In this document: positions 44,291 to 52,835 of the stretch, one piece after another
Numbering within the stretch: the stretch's first letter is position 1
Layout: each line of letters starts with the position of its first letter
Source: Flavisolibacter longurius
GTDB taxonomy: Bacteria > Bacteroidota > Bacteroidia > Chitinophagales > Chitinophagaceae
DNA length: 64,000 nucleotides
Direction: 5' to 3'
NCBI GenBank assembly: GCA_014163555.1
Contig: JACJGO010000002.1
Location: 248,001-312,000, forward strand
The notes under the pieces: model-generated
The model's database searches: none
Seen by the model: only the letters and a program-made list of their open reading frames with translations
Told to the model about the DNA's origin: nothing
Position numbers and translations under genes: made by a program

Positions 44291-46483
44291 TTAGAATATC
44301 GTAGGAATAAAAGGAACTGGCATTGGGGTAGGAACCTCGCCGCCCATGTCTCTTTTTTTCGCGGTCTCTTCCTGCTGCCGAATGGTATCGGCGCTCTCGA
44401 TGATTTCAACCGGAACCGTTATATGATAGGTTTGCTGTGCAGGGATCGTGTCTGTGCTAACGGGGGAGTTGGATGGCTCCGGCGTTGTGCTGCCTACCTC
44501 CCGCAGTGTGCCTTCGGCCGTCATATAATAATCGGTGTCAGGCTCCCAGTCGTAGTAGCGATTGCTGTCCCAGTCAATATCCCAGTCGCGACGGTTCCAG
44601 TTCCGGCGGCGGTTGTTGCGCTCATTTTCGCTAACGCGGATGTTGAAAGGATTCAGCTTATCACCCACCGACTGGTCAAAACGAATCTGCTTGCCCACCG
44701 GGATGCTGATCTCCACCATTACTTTCTGTCCGCGGAATTTGTCGTCGCGGCTCAGTCCAAAACCACTGCCAAGCGCCAGCACACTGTCCAGGCTTTGTAC
44801 GCTGTACTGAATCGATTCGGCCCGGTCAAGAGCCCGGTTGCGGTTGTTGCCACGGCTGTAGCGGTGCAGGGTTACATGGTAAAAACTGTCGGGGCTTTTT
44901 TGAACGCTGACGCGGATATTTGAAAGCAACAGCGAATCGTCTGTAACATCCCAGCCATCATCCGGATCAATATCCATCCAGCCATAGCTGCCACTGTAAC
45001 GAACGGGGCTGCCCGGAACGGTCACCACCATTTTATTCATTGAAGGCTTGGCCAGCGGAACATCAGTTTCCGTTTGATCAGTAAAACGGAAGTCCTTCAC
45101 CATGCTGGAAACAAACAGGGCCAGCGAAATCCATCCCAGGGTCCAGAGACCGCCGAAGATCCAGCCAAGGTAGCGGTTCTGCGAACGCACATTCATCACA
45201 CGGCGAATGATCCAGGTAATGATACCAATCAGCGGTACGGCAAGGAACAGCACGATGGTTCCCCACATAAATACCCTCTGCCAGATACCGTCGATGAGGA
45301 AGGCATTGATCGGCTGGGCCACACCGCTGAACGTAAATACCAGTACAGCAACGAACAGCGAGAACGCAACCACACCGGCAATAAAAAGAAAGAACGCTTT
45401 GAACAATACGCCAACAGCATGACCAAAACCGGAAGCTGCCGGTCGCACCACCGTAGTGGCTTCCTGGGCAAAGGCCCGCCCGCGGGTATTGGCAAATTCA
45501 GACGCCCGGGCACCAAAGCTCTGGGCAGAAGCTTTTACCTCTTCGCCCCAGGCCTTTGCCCGCGTACTAAAATTTTCCATGCCCTCCTGCACGTTCTGGC
45601 GGATACGGTTCACATCCACGGTTTCGCCGCGCATCTCCATTTTATCGTAAGGTGTTTTGGCTTCCGGCATTACAATCCAAAGGATGATATAGGCCAGGAT
45701 AAACGTTCCGGTAAAGGACCCGAAGAAAAAGTTCGGGAAAAAGTCGTGGCCAAACGGCGAGAAAATTCCGTTCAGGATTCCAAACAGGATGTTCAGCGCC
45801 AGCGGGGCGGCAAAAATGGCCCGGATGGTCCAGGGATTGGTTTTAAAATAAGCGGCCAAGCCACCGGCTACGCCACCAATCACACGGTCATCAGGGTTGC
45901 GAAAAAAACGCTTTCCGATATACGTATTAAGGGTTTTGGCCGGTAAGATGATCCACAGCAGGATATACAGCAGGAAGCCGAAACCAAAGCCACCAAAGGT
46001 GATGATGGCAAACAGCAGGCGCACAATGGCCGGGTCTACATTCACATAATTGGCGATACCGGCACAAACACCACCAATGATCTTGTCATCGGCATCGCGG
46101 TAAAGCCGACCGGTAAAACGCTGGCGACCTTCCTGTTGCTGGTAGCTATAGCTGCTACTGGTACTGGTTGTACTGCTTCCGCCGCCCATACTGGAAGATG
46201 CTGTGGCGGGTTCGCCTTCCACCGCTTCAAAATCTTCTACACGGCCCATGACGTTGATAATCTCATTGATATCGCCTTCGGTTACCACCGGGGCACCTTT
46301 TTTAATCTTATCGTTCATCAGCTCGGCAATACGGCTTTCGATATCATTGATGATCTCGTCGCGGCCTTCTTCGTTGGCAAAGTAGCGGCGCAAGCTTTCT
46401 ATATAGCGTTGTAAACTATCGTACGCGGTGTCCTCAATCGGGATCACTCGTCCGGATAAGTTTATGTTGATGATCTTTTTCAT
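44291..46483 (-). CDS. Two-PspC-domain membrane protein with C-terminal beta region
   Basis: The 730 residues start with a cytoplasmic segment (INLSGRVIPIEDTAYDSLQR, then DIESRIAELM). Two PspC domains follow, RLYRDADDKIIGGVCAGIAN and RFFRNPDDRVIGGVAGGLAA, each with a membrane helix, then further helices and a large C-terminal part with a Trp/Arg/Asp-rich stretch (RRRNWNRRDWDIDWDSNRYY) and a Pro-rich end. PspC relates to envelope stress sensing. padR lies 23 nt upstream, so the two form an operon probably controlled by PadR. A terminator follows. Confidence 0.9.
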   Translation of the reverse strand: MKKIININLSGRVIPIEDTAYDSLQRYIESLRRYFANEEGRDEIINDIESRIAELMNDKIKKGAPVVTEGDINEIINVMGRVEDFEAVEGEPATASSSMGGGSSTTSTSSSYSYQQQEGRQRFTGRLYRDADDKIIGGVCAGIANYVNVDPAIVRLLFAIITFGGFGFGFLLYILLWIILPAKTLNTYIGKRFFRNPDDRVIGGVAGGLAAYFKTNPWTIRAIFAAPLALNILFGILNGIFSPFGHDFFPNFFFGSFTGTFILAYIILWIVMPEAKTPYDKMEMRGETVDVNRIRQNVQEGMENFSTRAKAWGEEVKASAQSFGARASEFANTRGRAFAQEATTVVRPAASGFGHAVGVLFKAFFLFIAGVVAFSLFVAVLVFTFSGVAQPINAFLIDGIWQRVFMWGTIVLFLAVPLIGIITWIIRRVMNVRSQNRYLGWIFGGLWTLGWISLALFVSSMVKDFRFTDQTETDVPLAKPSMNKMVVTVPGSPVRYSGSYGWMDIDPDDGWDVTDDSLLLSNIRVSVQKSPDSFYHVTLHRYSRGNNRNRALDRAESIQYSVQSLDSVLALGSGFGLSRDDKFRGQKVMVEISIPVGKQIRFDQSVGDKLNPFNIRVSENERNNRRRNWNRRDWDIDWDSNRYYDWEPDTDYYMTAEGTLREVGSTTPEPSNSPVSTDTIPAQQTYHITVPVEIIESADTIRQQEETAKKRDMGGEVPTPMPVPFIPTIF

Positions 46484-46506
46484 ATTCTACAGTTTGGTTG
46501 AAGTTG

Positions 46507-46851
46507 TTAGGAGGTGTGTTGTTCTTCTTTCTTCGTAAGCGTATTGACGGCGTTTGAGAGTTCGATCCAAGTCTTTTCTAATTCCTTGTAAAATAATTCT
46601 CCTTTTTCGGTAAGCGAGAAATATTTCCGCGGAGGACCCGAATTGCTTTCTTCCCATCGGTAGGTGAGCATTTCAGCGTTTTTCAGACGGGTCAGCAAGG
46701 GGTACAGGGTACCTTCCAGGATCTGCATGTTCGAAGCCCGCATTTCTTCTACAATATCACTGGGGTACGCTTCGCCCCGGCGGATGATGGAGAGAATGCA
46801 AAACTCCAGAATCCCCTTCTTCATCTGGCTTTGCGTATTTTCAATGTTCAT
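46507..46851 (-). CDS. PadR-family transcriptional regulator
   Basis: The 114-residue winged helix-turn-helix protein reads MRKGILEF-type (here MKKGILEFCILSIIRRGEAY), PSDIVEEMRASNMQILEGTL, YPLLTRLKNAEML and the wing SGPPRKYFSLTEKG, then a short dimerisation helix. These are the PadR landmarks. It is the first gene of an operon with the PspC protein. An 8-bp-arm palindrome overlaps its predicted promoter, so autorepression is likely. Confidence 0.93.
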   Translation of the reverse strand: MNIENTQSQMKKGILEFCILSIIRRGEAYPSDIVEEMRASNMQILEGTLYPLLTRLKNAEMLTYRWEESNSGPPRKYFSLTEKGELFYKELEKTWIELSNAVNTLTKKEEQHTS

Positions 46852-46938
46852 TGTTTTTGCTTTTTAGCCTCGCCTCCAGCCCTGCTGAAAACAGGACTGG
46901 TAGGGTCGGCCGGTATATGTTGCTATTCATTAACAGAA

Positions 46939-46982
46939 CAAAGATATGGTGATAGTTGGTACTTTACAATACATAGTACCAA
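46939..46982 (-). promoter_or_regulatory. Promoter and operator of padR-pspC
   Basis: The minus strand carries ATTG, 20 nt, then TATCTTTG (46939-46946), an exact -7 element. TTGGTACT at 46956-46963 and AGTACCAA at 46975-46982 are perfect 8-bp arms with an 11-nt spacer, overlapping the -33 region, as expected for a PadR operator. Confidence 0.65.
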
Positions 46983-47119
46983 GTTTTTTTTAGATGCTGG
47001 GGATGTTTAGGAGTGGTTTTGAAGTTAGTTAATTGATTTTCAGACTATTAATCAATTCAAATTTTTTTGAGCTTTTGACAAGTGGTTTATTTTGCTGATA
47101 AGTGAAGGAGTAAAAAACG

Positions 47120-47146
47120 AAAAAGCTGTCGGTTAGACAGCTTTTT
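47120..47146 (-). terminator. Terminator of the oxygenase gene
   Basis: AAAAAGCTGTC at 47120-47130 pairs with GACAGCTTTTT at 47136-47146, 20 nt past the stop at 47167. Confidence 0.85.
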
Positions 47147-47166
47147 CCCGAAATTCGAAAACGATT

Positions 47167-48111
47167 TTATTTTTTCAAACCAATCTCCCGAAGGCGTTCA
47201 TCCAAGTACTCGCCGGCTGTAGCGTCTTCATAAGCCTTGGGATGCTCAGTATCGATAGTGCTCTCAAGTGAAGCTAGGCTCATGCTGCTTTTGGGATGCA
47301 GGAAGAAGGGAATAGAAAATCGCGACGTTCCCCACAATTCCCTGGGTGGATTGACCACACGGTGCGTGGTAGAGCGCAGTTTGTTGTTGGTCAGGCGCTG
47401 GAGCATGTCGCCAACATTTACCACAATTTGTTCCGGCAGGGAGGTTACACCAACCCACTCACCTTGCTTGGTCAAGATCTGCAATCCGTCGGCGGAAGCA
47501 CCAACCAAAAGTGTAATCAGGTTAATATCTTCGTGCTGCTCGGCGCGAATGGCTGATTTCGGTTCGCTTTTGATAGGAGGATAATGAATAGCCCGCAGGA
47601 TGGAGTTGCCGTTGTGCACCCATTGATCAAAATAGTGCTCGTCCAAACCCAGATAAAGTGCAATGGCCTGCAACAAAGCCTTACCGCTTTTTTCAAAATT
47701 GCGGTAAGCATTAAAGAGCGTCGGTGTGAACTGCGGGACTTCTTCTACTGTAATGTTATCGGGATAGTCTTCGCCTACTTCTTCACCGTCTTCAATGGTT
47801 TGCCCAAACTGGAAAAATTCTTTCAGGTCCGGTGCATCAAACCCTTTGGCATGCTCACGGCCAAACGAGGTGTAGCCACGCTGACCGGCCAGCTCGGGTT
47901 TTTCGTATTTCAGTTTTGTTTCGGACGGCAGGGCAAAAAACTGCTGCACATACTGGTACAAATCAGCAATCAGGTCGTCGGGAATGCCGTGGTTTTTTAC
48001 CGCTACAAATCCCACTTCTTCGTAGGCCTTACCCAGTTCCTGCACAAAGTTGCGCTTACGGCTTTCGTCGCCACTTAAAAAATCAGAAAGATCAACAACA
48101 GGGATATTCAT
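47167..48111 (-). CDS. Isopenicillin N synthase-like Fe(II)/2-oxoglutarate oxygenase
   Basis: The start ATG at 48111 (MNIPVVDLSDFL) fits the family; the longer frame adds 11 odd residues. The 314 residues contain the DIOX_N part (AYEEVGFVAVKNHGIP, GQRGYTSFGREHAKG) and the iron site HEDINLITLLV (H and D), TTHRVVNPP (H) and RFSIPFFLHP (2-oxoglutarate Arg and Ser). The substrate is unknown; family members hydroxylate or cyclise small molecules. It stands alone with its own terminator. Confidence 0.9.
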   Translation of the reverse strand: MNIPVVDLSDFLSGDESRKRNFVQELGKAYEEVGFVAVKNHGIPDDLIADLYQYVQQFFALPSETKLKYEKPELAGQRGYTSFGREHAKGFDAPDLKEFFQFGQTIEDGEEVGEDYPDNITVEEVPQFTPTLFNAYRNFEKSGKALLQAIALYLGLDEHYFDQWVHNGNSILRAIHYPPIKSEPKSAIRAEQHEDINLITLLVGASADGLQILTKQGEWVGVTSLPEQIVVNVGDMLQRLTNNKLRSTTHRVVNPPRELWGTSRFSIPFFLHPKSSMSLASLESTIDTEHPKAYEDATAGEYLDERLREIGLKK

Positions 48112-48296
48112 ATGCAATTCTTCTTTTTTGCAGAAGAAGAGCAAAAATACAAAATTGAGTTTTACACATCGTGGCAGCGGGAAAGATTCAGGCCTGTGGC
48201 GGGCTTTCTGCAGCAGCCTTCACCACCGGCAAAATGTATTGTGAATAACTGCAAGGCTGCGAAGCATACCTTCATCCCACCTGTAAATTTTTGCTC

Positions 48297-48800
48297 CTAT
48301 GGCTGACGGCCTTCCACCCAGGCCCGTTCACCTGGCATTGCCTCTACAAGGGCAAATTTCTTCACGGCATTGATCTGCATTTCATCGAGCATGGCCATTA
48401 CATTTTCATACGAAGAAGTAGCAAGGGGTTTGATGAGCACCACCAGGTCTTTTCCGGAGCGCTGTTGTTTCTGCCGGATAATGTTGCCGGCACCTTTTTG
48501 TAGATCGTAGGAAGCTTCTCTGATGCGTTGTTCCGTTTGGGCTTCTTCCCACAAGCCTTCGTAAACAAAAAGCCTTTTCCCATCCAGCAGGAGCGTCAGC
48601 GAATGACGTTGCGGCACAGGGGTTTCTTCGCCCTCCTTTGGCATGATTAGCCGGGTTACGGTAGGCTCGGAAAGGGCAGCGGTGAAAATGAAAAAGCTAA
48701 TCAGCAGAAACCCAAGGTCGACCAAGGGTGTCATGTCGATTTTAAGCGAGTGAAACTTTCGGTTAGTGGTACCTGTTGGTTGTGGTTGTACAGCGTTCAT
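48297..48800 (-). CDS. ExbD/TolR-family proton-channel protein
   Basis: The 167-residue protein has a short cytoplasmic N-terminus, one membrane helix at about 25-43 with the key Asp28 (DMTPLVDLGFLLISFFIF) and a periplasmic domain. ExbD works with ExbB and TonB to energise outer-membrane transport. Neither exbB nor tonB is adjacent, so it may be an extra copy joining a complex encoded elsewhere. It is divergent from the usp gene. Confidence 0.85.
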   Translation of the reverse strand: MNAVQPQPTGTTNRKFHSLKIDMTPLVDLGFLLISFFIFTAALSEPTVTRLIMPKEGEETPVPQRHSLTLLLDGKRLFVYEGLWEEAQTEQRIREASYDLQKGAGNIIRQKQQRSGKDLVVLIKPLATSSYENVMAMLDEMQINAVKKFALVEAMPGERAWVEGRQP

Positions 48801-48877
48801 AAAAACCAGTTTCTGCTATGATGAAAATCAGGCCCCTTTCCATACCGCAACTCAATCTTTCTTTGTAATCTTGATAC

Positions 48878-49681
48878 ATGAATACCATCATTGTTCCCAC
48901 GGACTTTTCGCCGGCTGCTGATAATGCGGTAACGTTTGCAGGCCGGTTGGCCCAGCAGCTCAACGCCACTGTTTTTCTGCTGCATGTGTACCAGCTACCG
49001 GTTCCCATGACCGACTACCCGGTGCTGATGGTAACAGGCGACGACCTGAAAAAAGGTGCTGATGACGGCTTGATCCGGGCCAGGGAAGCCGCACAGAAAA
49101 GATTTACCGACGTAAGCTTTGAAATTGAAAGCCGCCTGGGTGATGTGGCTACCGAAATTGAAGATGCCGCCAAAGAGCGAAATGCGTTTGCCCTGGTGGT
49201 AGGAACAAAAGACCTGAGTGGGTTTGAACGGTTTTTGTTTGGCGATACCACCATTTCGCTGATCAAAAATTCTTCTTTCCCGGTGATTGGTGTGCCGGAA
49301 AGTTCAACCATTGGTGTGCCGCAGAACATGGTGCTGGCAACCGATTTTACGAATGTAGATGAAATCCCTACCCGCACCATTGCCGGCATTGCGGGATTAC
49401 TGGGCGCAAACCTGCACGTGGTGCATGTAGAGGAAAAAGAAAGCAACTATTATCCCGAAGAACTCATGGCCGCCTTTACTGACATTAATGCATCATACCA
49501 TGCTATCAAAGACGACGATGTTGCGGAAGGCTTAAAACATTACGTGGAGCAAAACAGCATCGACATGGTACTGGTGCTCCCGCACAAACACAATTTATAC
49601 GAACGCCTCTTTTTCAAAGGCCACACCAAAGGCATCCTGCACGCAATGCCAGTGCCGGTGATGAGCCTCAAGAATGAATAG
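48878..49681 (+). CDS. Universal stress protein with two Usp domains
   Basis: The 267 residues consist of two UspA-like domains in tandem: the first begins NTIIVPTDFSPAADNAVTFA and has VVGTKDLSGFERFLFGDTT, the second begins NMVLATDFTNVDEIPTRTIA and ends LPHKHNLYERLFFKGHTKGI. The ATP-binding GxxGxxxxG loop is not well preserved in either, so it may not bind ATP. It is a cytoplasmic stress protein. A terminator shared with asnS follows, inside a repeat. Confidence 0.9.
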   Translation: MNTIIVPTDFSPAADNAVTFAGRLAQQLNATVFLLHVYQLPVPMTDYPVLMVTGDDLKKGADDGLIRAREAAQKRFTDVSFEIESRLGDVATEIEDAAKERNAFALVVGTKDLSGFERFLFGDTTISLIKNSSFPVIGVPESSTIGVPQNMVLATDFTNVDEIPTRTIAGIAGLLGANLHVVHVEEKESNYYPEELMAAFTDINASYHAIKDDDVAEGLKHYVEQNSIDMVLVLPHKHNLYERLFFKGHTKGILHAMPVPVMSLKNE

Positions 49682-49691
49682 TCAGAGAAAG

Positions 49692-49812
49692 AGTTCACAA
49701 GTTCACGGGTTGCTGCAGCAACAATAACAAATGAACATAAAAAATAAAAAGAGGAATGCTTGCATTCCTCTTTTTTAACTTGTAAACAAGTGAACCTGTA
49801 AACTTGTGAGCT
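49692..49812. repeat. Inverted repeat of GTTCACAA units around the usp/asnS terminator
   Basis: Arms 49692-49711 and 49793-49812 pair at 17 of 20 positions. The terminator hairpin lies between them. The arms end 10 nt after the usp stop and 3 nt before the asnS stop. Confidence 0.65.
49746..49776. terminator. Bidirectional terminator between usp and asnS
   Basis: AAAAAGAGGAATGC at 49746-49759 pairs perfectly with 49762-49775 around TT, with A and T runs at both ends, serving the two convergent genes. Confidence 0.9.
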
Positions 49813-49815
49813 GTC

Positions 49816-51264
49816 TCAGAACTCCGCACTCTTCGGCGTTCGCGGGAACGGAATCACGTCGCGGATATTTCCCATTCCGGTAACAAACTGCACCATGCGT
49901 TCAAAACCCAGTCCAAAGCCGGCGTGCGGCACCGTACCAAAGCGACGCGTATCCAGGTACCACCACAGTTCATCAACCGGGACATGCATGGCCTTCATGC
50001 GTTCCACCAGCCTGTCATAACGTTCTTCCCGTTGCGATCCGCCTACAATTTCGCCAATGCCTGGCGCTAAAATATCCATGGCCGCCACGGTTTCTCTTCC
50101 GGGTTCGCACCCTTCGTCCTGGCGCATGTAAAAGGCTTTGATGGCCGCGGGATAGTTGGTAACGATCACCGGCTTTTTAAAATGTTTTTCCACCAGGTAG
50201 CGTTCGTGCTCGCTTTGCATATCAATACCCCAGGCCACATCGTACTGGAATTTTTTCTTCTTGTAGTGATTCGATTGCAGCAGGATGTCGATAGCCTGTG
50301 TATAGGTGATGCGCTCAAATTTATTGTCGGCCACAAACTGCAGTTTCTGGATCAGATCCAGCTCGCTGCGTTCTGCCTGCGGTTTACTTTTTTCTTCTTC
50401 GAGTAGGCGTTGCCGTAAGAACTCAAGGTCGTCGGCGTTATGTTCCATTACATACCGGATCAGGTATTGAATGAATTCTTCCGCAAGGTTGGCGTTGTCT
50501 TCAAGGTCACAAAAAGCCATCTCAGGTTCAATCATCCAAAACTCCGCCAGGTGACGGGCCGTGTTGGAGTTTTCGGCGCGGAATGTAGGGCCGAACGTAT
50601 AAATATCTCCCAGACCGGTGGCACCTAGTTCCCCTTCCAATTGTCCGCTTACGGTAAGGTTGGTAGCACGGCCAAAAAAGTCTTCGCTAAAGTTGATACC
50701 GCCGTCTTCCGTGCGGGGCGGATTATCAAACGGCAGCGTGGTTACCCGGAACATCTCACCGGCGCCTTCGGCATCAGAAGCCGTAATGATAGGTGTATGG
50801 AGATAAAAGAATCCCTTTTCATTAAAAAATTTGTGCACGGCAAACGCCAGCGAATGCCGGATGCGAAACACCGAGCTAAACGTACTGGTGCGGAAACGCA
50901 GGTGCGCTTTTTCCCGCAGAAACTCAAGGCTGTGTTTTTTGGGTTGCAGCGGATAGGCTTCCGCGTCGCTGTCGCCCAGAATCTCTACGTCAGTTGCTTT
51001 TACTTCTACCTTTTGTCCTTTACCCAGCGATTCCACCAGCGTACCTGTCACTTTCAACGAGGCCGAAGTGGTAATGCGTTTCAACAGGGCTTCATCAAAC
51101 CTGCCCAGCTCCAGTACAACCTGCAGGTTATTGTTGGTAGAGCCATCGTTCAGGGCTACAAACTGGTTGTTCCGGAAGGTGCGTACCCAACCCATTACCG
51201 TTACCTCTTGTTCCTGTGGCGCTGAGGCCAGCAGCTCTTTTATTTTGATGCGTTTGTTGAACAT
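49816..51264 (-). CDS. asnS: Asparaginyl-tRNA synthetase
   Basis: AsnS charges tRNA-Asn with asparagine. With the ATG at 51264 the protein has 482 residues: an OB-fold anticodon domain ([20 protein letters not shown]) and a class II core with motif 2 [21 protein letters not shown] and motif 3 [16 protein letters not shown], represented at about 265-285 and near the end. The asparagine-specific loop IAGSQRE appears as [13 protein letters not shown]. The extended frame to 51378 is rejected because a promoter element and the family N-terminus favour 51264. It is convergent with usp. Confidence 0.96.
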   Translation of the reverse strand: MFNKRIKIKELLASAPQEQEVTVMGWVRTFRNNQFVALNDGSTNNNLQVVLELGRFDEALLKRITTSASLKVTGTLVESLGKGQKVEVKATDVEILGDSDAEAYPLQPKKHSLEFLREKAHLRFRTSTFSSVFRIRHSLAFAVHKFFNEKGFFYLHTPIITASDAEGAGEMFRVTTLPFDNPPRTEDGGINFSEDFFGRATNLTVSGQLEGELGATGLGDIYTFGPTFRAENSNTARHLAEFWMIEPEMAFCDLEDNANLAEEFIQYLIRYVMEHNADDLEFLRQRLLEEEKSKPQAERSELDLIQKLQFVADNKFERITYTQAIDILLQSNHYKKKKFQYDVAWGIDMQSEHERYLVEKHFKKPVIVTNYPAAIKAFYMRQDEGCEPGRETVAAMDILAPGIGEIVGGSQREERYDRLVERMKAMHVPVDELWWYLDTRRFGTVPHAGFGLGFERMVQFVTGMGNIRDVIPFPRTPKSAEF

Positions 51265-51271
51265 AAGGGTG

Positions 51272-51279
51272 CAAATATA
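51272..51279 (-). promoter_or_regulatory. -7 element of asnS, almost leaderless
   Basis: The minus strand reads TATATTTG, an exact TAnnTTTG match, ending 7 nt before the asnS ATG. Confidence 0.5.
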
Positions 51280-51474
51280 AAGGCACACCTGCCAACTATC
51301 TTCCGCTGTGGCTGTTTGCTCGTTTGCTGTTTTGTTTGAGCCTCGAAAAAGAGGAAAGAAAATACCTAAACAAACCAAAGTTTTTAGAAGAAACTTCTTA
51401 TTCCGCTAAACTTTTTCCCAAAAAAATTTGTTTGGCTTTGTACTAAAAAGATTACCATGATAACCAAGGGATTT

Positions 51475-52425
51475 ATGAAGACAAAAGGAGTGATTGCACT
51501 AAGCTTATTTAGTTTTTTGCTGGTCAGTTGTGACAAGGACGACGATGACAACAACGCAGGAAATACCATCACTGATGTAGTGGTGCGTACCGATGATTTC
51601 AGTACGCTGGAAAGTGCTGTGTTAAAAGCAAATGTACAAACCACGTTGAGTGGTACAGGACCTTATACCGTGTTTGCCCCCGATAATGCAGCGTTTACGG
51701 CGTCAGGCGTTACTACTGCCGTACTGAATAGCCTCACAGCCGACCAGGCACGAAACATTTTGCTCTATCATACCCTGGCAGCTTCAGTGCCCTCGGGCAG
51801 TGTGCCGGCTGGTCCCAATGCAAAAGTCACCACCGCCAGTGGCGATTCTGTTTTTGTAACCCGAAATGCCAACGGCGTTTTTGTCAACGGTGTTCGAGTA
51901 ATGCAGGCTGATATCAATGCTTCCAATGGTATCATTCACCGCATTGGTCGTGTGCTGATGCCACCGGTTGGCAACATTGTACAAACTGCTTCGGCTCCCG
52001 GCAGTGGATTGGATTCCCTGGTAAAAGCAGTTACCCGTGCAGCTACAGCAGCCGGCGGTGATCCCAGCTTGGTGACAACCTTAAGCAATACAACGCTTAC
52101 CGTGTTCGCACCGAGCAATGCTGCGTTCACACAGTTACTGGGTGCATTAAGCGTGACCGATATCAACCAGATCCCGGTAAACACTTTGCTTGCGGTGCTG
52201 CGTTACCATGTGGTGGCCGGCCGTGCTTTTTCTTCTGACCTGGCCAATGGTAACCTGGCCATGCTGGCCGGCGGAAACACCACCATTAACCTGACAAACG
52301 GTACCGGCGGTGGACCAACCATCACGGGTACGTCCAACGGTTCAAACCGCTCTAACATTGTTATGGCGAATGTGATGGCCCGCAATGGTGTGGTGCATGT
52401 TATCGACAGGGTGTTGCTTCCGTAA
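51475..52425 (+). CDS. Fasciclin (FAS1) lipoprotein with two domains
   Basis: The start at 51475 (MKTKGVIALSLFSFLLVSC) gives a lipoprotein signal with Cys19, followed by an Asp run (DKDDDDNN). Two FAS1 domains follow, each with the family landmarks: first LESAVLKANVQTTLSGTGPY, TVFAPDNAAFT and GIIHRIGRVLMPP, then LTVFAPSNAAFTQLL, LRYHVVAGRA and GVVHVIDRVLLP. FAS1 lipoproteins mediate surface adhesion. Length is typical. A terminator follows 24 nt downstream. Confidence 0.92.
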   Translation: MKTKGVIALSLFSFLLVSCDKDDDDNNAGNTITDVVVRTDDFSTLESAVLKANVQTTLSGTGPYTVFAPDNAAFTASGVTTAVLNSLTADQARNILLYHTLAASVPSGSVPAGPNAKVTTASGDSVFVTRNANGVFVNGVRVMQADINASNGIIHRIGRVLMPPVGNIVQTASAPGSGLDSLVKAVTRAATAAGGDPSLVTTLSNTTLTVFAPSNAAFTQLLGALSVTDINQIPVNTLLAVLRYHVVAGRAFSSDLANGNLAMLAGGNTTINLTNGTGGGPTITGTSNGSNRSNIVMANVMARNGVVHVIDRVLLP

Positions 52426-52449
52426 GAATGAAAGCGTAACATAAAAGGG

Positions 52450-52479
52450 AAACCGGTCTGTAAGCAGGCCGGTTTTTTT
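52450..52479 (+). terminator. Terminator of the FAS1 gene
   Basis: AAACCGG at 52450-52456 pairs with CCGGTTT at 52469-52475 in an interrupted stem with CTG/CAG, followed by T. Confidence 0.85.
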
Positions 52480-52835
52480 ATGGGCGCCAGTTTAGCGGAA
52501 AAACCAAGGTGAACTGATTTTTGAATGGAAATGCAAACATTGTCTTTGTTAAAAAAGAAAAGGCACAGTGTAAAAAGCAAGGCATCGTTTTGGTAGGTTT
52601 TAGAAGAGAAAGACCTTCTTTAGGGGAAAATACGCCGTGTAAAGCCGATAACACAGCAATGCAAAAAATTTTTGGTTTTGGCCATTTCTCACTAAACTTG
52701 CACCGGAAACCGTTGAGAGCTCATACCCTAATCACTCACAACACCGGACGTTTCACAACAAATCCCAGGCAAATTATCATCAAACGACAACAGCTTACGG
52801 GCTTTTGATTAGCAGATTTAAACGAAAAACTTTCT
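52480..52835 (+). other. Leader region of rho with promoter
   Basis: No credible gene is seen in this stretch. TTTG at 52671-52674, 18 nt and TAAACTTG at 52693-52700 form a good promoter, giving a leader of about 130 nt before rho. A long leader would suit autoregulation, as known for rho in E. coli, but no attenuator hairpin is obvious. Confidence 0.55.
52671..52700 (+). promoter_or_regulatory. Promoter of rho
   Basis: TTTG, 18-nt spacer and TAAACTTG (7 of 8 to TAnnTTTG). Predicted start of transcription is near 52706. Confidence 0.55.

Larger units (their letters stand above)
46852..47166. other. Spacer between padR and the oxygenase gene
   Basis: Apart from the padR promoter and operator (46939-46982) and the terminator of the oxygenase gene (47120-47146) this 315-bp stretch shows only A+T-rich DNA at about 46981-47110. 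No ORF is seen. Confidence 0.6.

Noticed and set aside
45074-45946. A 290-codon frame antisense to the PspC-domain gene
   Set aside because: The composition is incoherent (Arg/Gly/His-rich) and the opposite strand holds clear PspC domains.
48763-49008. Minus-strand frames across the usp start
   Set aside because: They are shadows of the usp coding sequence, which has a clear Usp fold.
52521-52808. A 95-codon frame in the rho leader
   Set aside because: It overlaps the rho promoter region, has no recognisable domain and resembles random translation. It may be an upstream ORF, but I found no support.
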